64,000 nucleotides of DNA from G963668345 sp965226215. Lineage in GTDB: Bacteria > Acidobacteriota > Terriglobia > Bryobacterales > UBA6623. Both the position numbers and the translations under genes were made by a program. The stretch is taken from assembly GCA_965226215.1 (NCBI GenBank), contig CBDDCH010000002.1, positions 1,426,001 through 1,490,000 of the forward strand. Reading direction: 5' to 3'. Below are positions 61,510 to 64,000 of the stretch, piece after piece (position 1 is the stretch's first letter; each line of letters opens with the position of its first letter). The notes under the pieces are model-generated. The model did no database searches and had not been told where the DNA came from. It was given only the letters and a program-made list of their open reading frames with translations.

Positions 61510-61812
61510 GCAGAAGTATTTACAGCATTGGCAGACCCAACCCGCCGGCACATATTCGAGGCGTTGCGCGAGCAGCCTAAAACCGTGGGTGAGTTGGCGG
61601 AAGGCCAGCCAGTGAGCAGGCCTGCCGTGTCGCAACACCTGAAGGTGCTTCAGTCCGCGAGGTTGGTCAGTGTTGAGCCACAAGGCAATCGTCGCTTGTA
61701 TTTAATCAAGCGCGATGGGTTGGATGATCTGCGGCAGTATCTGGAGAGTTTCTGGTCAGATGCCTTGTCTGCTTATGGCGCTGAAATTGCGCGACACATG
61801 AAAAACAAATAG
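61501..61812 (+). CDS. ArsR-family transcriptional repressor
   Basis: The 103-aa protein is a winged-helix ArsR regulator: ALADPTRRHIFEALREQPKTVGELAEGQPVSRPAVSQHLKVLQ (about 9-50), with the wing LVSVEPQGNRRLYLI. It lacks the ELCVCDL metal site of classic ArsR, so it belongs to the group found beside SRPBCC/AHSA1 proteins and probably senses something other than arsenic. Its ATG lies inside the second operator half-palindrome, and there is no ribosome site upstream, so the messenger is probably leaderless. The base composition of this gene and the next is visibly lower in GC than the surroundings, suggesting transfer. Confidence 0.9.
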   Translation: MAYAEVFTALADPTRRHIFEALREQPKTVGELAEGQPVSRPAVSQHLKVLQSARLVSVEPQGNRRLYLIKRDGLDDLRQYLESFWSDALSAYGAEIARHMKNK

Positions 61813-61821
61813 GAGAACATA

Positions 61822-62280
61822 ATGCTTGATCCGATTATTAAAACAATCGAAGTTCCCTGCAGCCAAGAAAAGGCATTCGGGGTGTTTGTGAGTGAGATGG
61901 GCAGTTGGTGGCCGCTGGACAAGCGTTCAATGTCCTTAATGAAAAGCGGCAAGCCTGCCAAGTCGTTGCGCATCGAACCGAAGCAGGGCGGCAAGATAGT
62001 GGAGATAGGCCACGATGACACAGAGCACCTGTGGGGCACGATAAAGTCATACGATCCGCATGACTCGATCAGCATGGACTTTCATATGGGAATGCCAGCA
62101 GAATCCGCAAGCCTTGTTGAAGTGCAGTTTACCGCACTTGAAAACGAACGAACGCGAGTCGAACTGACCCAGAGCAATTGGGAAGTGTTTGGTGAAATGG
62201 CCGAGATGATGCGTGGTGGCTACGACTCAGGTTGGGTCATCATTTTTGAGCAGGCATACAAATCGGCTTGCGGCGGCTGA
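61822..62280 (+). CDS. SRPBCC/AHSA1-family protein
   Basis: The 152-aa protein has the START-like fold of the SRPBCC/AHSA1 group: IIKTIEVPCSQEKAFGVFVSEMGSWWPLDK near the start, GGKIVEIGHDD, LWGTIKSYDPHDSISMDFHMG in the middle, and the final helix YDSGWVIIFEQAYKSACGG. Such proteins bind small hydrophobic ligands and are often paired with an ArsR repressor, as here (9-base gap with ribosome site AGGAG). The role is unknown. Its lower GC matches the ArsR gene. Confidence 0.85.
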   Translation: MLDPIIKTIEVPCSQEKAFGVFVSEMGSWWPLDKRSMSLMKSGKPAKSLRIEPKQGGKIVEIGHDDTEHLWGTIKSYDPHDSISMDFHMGMPAESASLVEVQFTALENERTRVELTQSNWEVFGEMAEMMRGGYDSGWVIIFEQAYKSACGG

Positions 62281-62492
62281 CCTGTGGCGCCCCGCGGCTG
62301 GGCGCGCCGAGCCCGGGCGAGTTGCGGGGCATCGCGTGGGAGGCGTGTGAGAAAACCTTGGCGCACCTGCGGGCACAGGGCCGCTGGCTCGACCTCGATG
62401 AAGACTTGGGCGCCGTTGACGGCGATGACCCCTTGTCCCTCGATGCTCCCTTGCTTGCGGAAATCTACGTCAAAAGGACAGTACGGGTATAG
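62281..62492 (+). pseudogene. Possible transposase remnant
   Basis: The frame running through here encodes CGAPRLGAPSPGELRGIAWEACEKTLAHLRAQGRWLDLDEDLG and ends SLDAPLLAEIYVKRT. The style, with a helical segment then DDPLSLDAPLLAEIY, reminds me of the central part of Y2 (IS91-type) transposases, but only from memory. It begins without its own start codon, overlapping the SRPBCC stop, and ends soon after. The GC content rises again here, marking the edge of the ArsR/SRPBCC segment. Confidence 0.3.
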
Positions 62493-62525
62493 AGATATTC
62501 AACTTAGATATGGTTCACTGATATC

Positions 62526-62699
62526 GTGAAATCCATTTCCCTCAACCTTCCTGACGAGATCTTGGACGCCGCCGGTCTCCGAGCCTGGAGGATGAGGCTG
62601 GCCGCGGAAAAGTGCCGTGAGGAGGATATGAAGATTATGCTGAGTTCGCGGCAGTTGGGCCAGATGTCGAAGACTAAGGGCGGCGGATGTGGTGGGTAA
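62526..62699 (+). CDS. Small protein with ribbon-helix-helix-like start
   Basis: A GTG opens a 57-codon frame beginning KSISLNLPDEILDAAGL, similar to the strand-helix start of ribbon-helix-helix antitoxins. The rest (RAWRMRLAAEKCREEDMKIML..) does not obviously complete the fold, and it ends GGGCGG. The last 11 bases overlap the start of the HAD gene. It may be a truncated antitoxin or a leader peptide coupled to the HAD gene. Confidence 0.35.
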   Translation: MKSISLNLPDEILDAAGLRAWRMRLAAEKCREEDMKIMLSSRQLGQMSKTKGGGCGG

Positions 62700-63396
62700 A
62701 CCTGTGGCGTTCGATCTATTGGTCTTTGACCTCGACGGCACGCTGATCGACTCGCGGCTGGACCTGGCGCTGGCCGTCAATGCCGCCCGCGAAGATGCCG
62801 GCGTGGGACCGCTCGATCACAAGCTGATCTATTCCTATGTCGGCAACGGCGCGCCCATGCTGATCCGACGCTCGCTGGGCCCCGAGGCCAGCGATCAACA
62901 GGCAGACAGAGCGCTGCAGTTTTTCTACGGCTACTACCGCGAGCACATGCTCGACAACACGTACCTTTATCCCGGCGTCCAGGAGTCTCTCGACACCTTT
63001 CTGGCCGACGGCAGACAGTTGGCCGTGCTGACCAACAAACCGGTTGGCTTCAGCCAAGAAATCATCAAGGGGCTTGGCCTGGCTGCTCACTTCCAGCGCG
63101 TTTACGGAGGGAACAGTTTCGAAACCAAGAAGCCCGATCCCTACGGGCTGAACTTCCTCATGGACGAGCTGGGGGCCTCCAAGGGCAGCACGCTCGTTAT
63201 CGGAGACAGTGCTGTCGACGTCGAGACCGCCCGCAACGCGGGGACAGCCACGTGCGGGGTCACTTACGGCCTACAGCCGGAGAGCTTTACGGAGCATCCC
63301 CCGGACATGCTGGTGGACCGTATGCCGGAGCTAGTCGCACTGCTGCGGGATCAAGCCGTACATCAGCCGCTCGATGGTCGCAGCAGCCGCGAGTGA
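62689..63396 (+). CDS. Phosphoglycolate phosphatase-like HAD hydrolase
   Basis: The 235-aa protein is a HAD-superfamily phosphatase resembling Gph: motif I VFDLDGTLIDSRLDLALAVN (Asp nucleophile at about 13), a helical cap including YSYVGNGAPMLIRRSLG, motif II LAVLTNKPVGF, motif III KKPDPYG and motif IV LVIGDSAVDVETARNAG. It would dephosphorylate 2-phosphoglycolate or a similar small phosphate. Other substrates of this group cannot be ruled out. The GTG start overlaps the preceding small frame by 11 bases. Confidence 0.85.
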   Translation: MVGKPVAFDLLVFDLDGTLIDSRLDLALAVNAAREDAGVGPLDHKLIYSYVGNGAPMLIRRSLGPEASDQQADRALQFFYGYYREHMLDNTYLYPGVQESLDTFLADGRQLAVLTNKPVGFSQEIIKGLGLAAHFQRVYGGNSFETKKPDPYGLNFLMDELGASKGSTLVIGDSAVDVETARNAGTATCGVTYGLQPESFTEHPPDMLVDRMPELVALLRDQAVHQPLDGRSSRE

Positions 63397-63436
63397 TCCT
63401 TCCCGGTTTGCCGCGGGTCTCTTCGAGCCCCGCGCA

Positions 63437-63563
63437 GCGTCGACGCGAGTGTCGACGCTGCAGACGTAGGCGTCTGCGCCACAACATCAGACAGCGGGCC
63501 TTGAGACTAAAGCCTCGCGTGAGACTCACGCAGCCTGATGGTGGCGCAGGTCCCCAGACCTGC
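63437..63563. repeat. Cluster of three perfect hairpins
   Basis: CAGCGTCGAC/GTCGACGCTG at 63435-63460 (10-bp stem, 6-base loop), GCAGACG/CGTCTGC at 63460-63477 (7 bp, 4-base loop), and GCAGGTC/GACCTGC at 63546-63563 (7 bp, 4-base loop). They lie 40-170 bases after the HAD gene. None is followed by a U-run. They may be small dispersed repeats. The rest of 63397-63810 shows no gene. Confidence 0.5.
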
Positions 63564-63810
63564 CGTATCGGTACTCCTACCGACAGCTGTTTCCGAGCTA
63601 CCTACACGCAAGGACCCAGGTCGGGCTGAATCCAGCGACAGACCATAAAGACGGCCGCTGGGTTCCCGTCTTTGACATCCGACACGGGGTATTTCCCTAC
63701 CGGCGGCTGACGAGGGGGCCGATAGTCAGTTAGATAGAGGCAGCGGTGTCGGCGTGGCTGTACAACAGCAGCGATGAGTCTCGACCACCGAGCTGCAAGC
63801 AGTGTTCGTG

Positions 63811-63892
63811 GCGGAGGAACTTCGGGCACGGCATGCTGTGCCCGCCTGCACTCGCCCGAAACGTGAGTGTATTTACGAAATGGAGTACCAAG
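63811..63892 (+). repeat. Family-A MITE-like element, right half
   Basis: It contains GGGCACGGCATGCTGTGCCC then GCCTGCACTCGCCCGAAACG and ends ACGAAATGGAGTACCAAGG, matching the right half of the full copy at 36994-37185 almost base for base. The left end is missing. The last ~100 bases of the window show nothing. Confidence 0.75.
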
Positions 63893-64000
63893 GTCCGCTA
63901 GGTTCTTCTGTCCCGACAAAGGCCGTTCTCCAACCCTGTCGTCTACCGGGTCGGATATCTGATTTCCTGTCTGCTGTTGGCTTGGCGATATGCGGCTAGC

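Overview
The window reads as a high-GC chromosomal segment from an Acidobacteriota-like bacterium, most plausibly Bryobacterales/Solibacter-like. This is inferred from gene content: an Oar-type TonB-dependent receptor with a carboxypeptidase-regulatory domain, free-standing carboxypeptidase-regulatory proteins, CRTAC1/ASPIC (FG-GAP) proteins, a zf-HC2/HEAT anti-sigma protein, a DUF885 lipoprotein and YkvI. MurE carries the DNPR motif, so the peptidoglycan should be of the meso-DAP type. No rRNA, tRNA or CRISPR array was seen.

1-13.4 kb is a compact division and cell-wall (dcw) cluster, all on +: ftsI/PBP (3' end), murE, murF, mraY, murD, ftsW, murG, murC, ftsQ, ftsA, ftsZ. Many junctions are ATGA or zero-gap. 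ddl and murB are absent between murC and ftsQ. A hairpin-rich 253-bp gap separates ftsW from murG. 13.7-22 kb holds a DUF885 lipoprotein and two tandem NCS1-type permease genes, each followed by a nearly identical ~64-aa two-helix membrane protein. Between the two pairs lies a graveyard of gene fragments, direct repeats and a frameshifted membrane gene.

22-33.9 kb carries a URO-D-family Tat lipoprotein, a seven-bladed CRTAC1-like protein, two methyltransferases (class I and FkbM), a complete rve-type IS (26528-28028), an SnoaL-like lipoprotein, glutaredoxin and thioredoxin, a TIM-barrel isomerase, an internally deleted IS256 remnant, a candidate small RNA with its own promoter and terminator, and a YkvI-like transporter. 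34-38.2 kb looks like an envelope-stress module: ECF sigma, zf-HC2/HEAT anti-sigma, DUF4097 protein and a double-PDZ protein. 38.3-45.5 kb has a rhodanese, a membrane sulfatase-superfamily enzyme, a TPR gene split by an in-frame amber codon, a 5'-truncated CRTAC1/ASPIC gene and an IS1380 transposase.

46.3-53.4 kb is the most unusual region. Long arrays of a 225-298-bp repeat, each unit containing a REPIN-like hairpin, surround a RAYT-type Y1 (HUH) transposase gene. A further array separates two carboxypeptidase-regulatory genes from a TonB-dependent receptor whose native 5' end and signal peptide appear to have been replaced by repeat sequence. 56-64 kb returns to ordinary genes: an orphan LuxR-type response regulator, a TIM-barrel isomerase followed by a decayed sodium:solute symporter, serS, a nucleoside hydrolase, an ArsR/SRPBCC pair with an operator-overlapped, probably leaderless promoter, and a phosphoglycolate phosphatase-like HAD.

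Two families of small non-autonomous repeats are scattered throughout. Family A has the core palindrome GGGCACGGCATGCCGTGCCC and imperfect ends CTAAGTAGTCC/GGAGTACTAAGG. Family B has ~20-bp terminal inverted repeats TAGCCCGC(A/T)TTTCTCACCAC. They repeatedly sit at, or overlap, the stop codons of genes.
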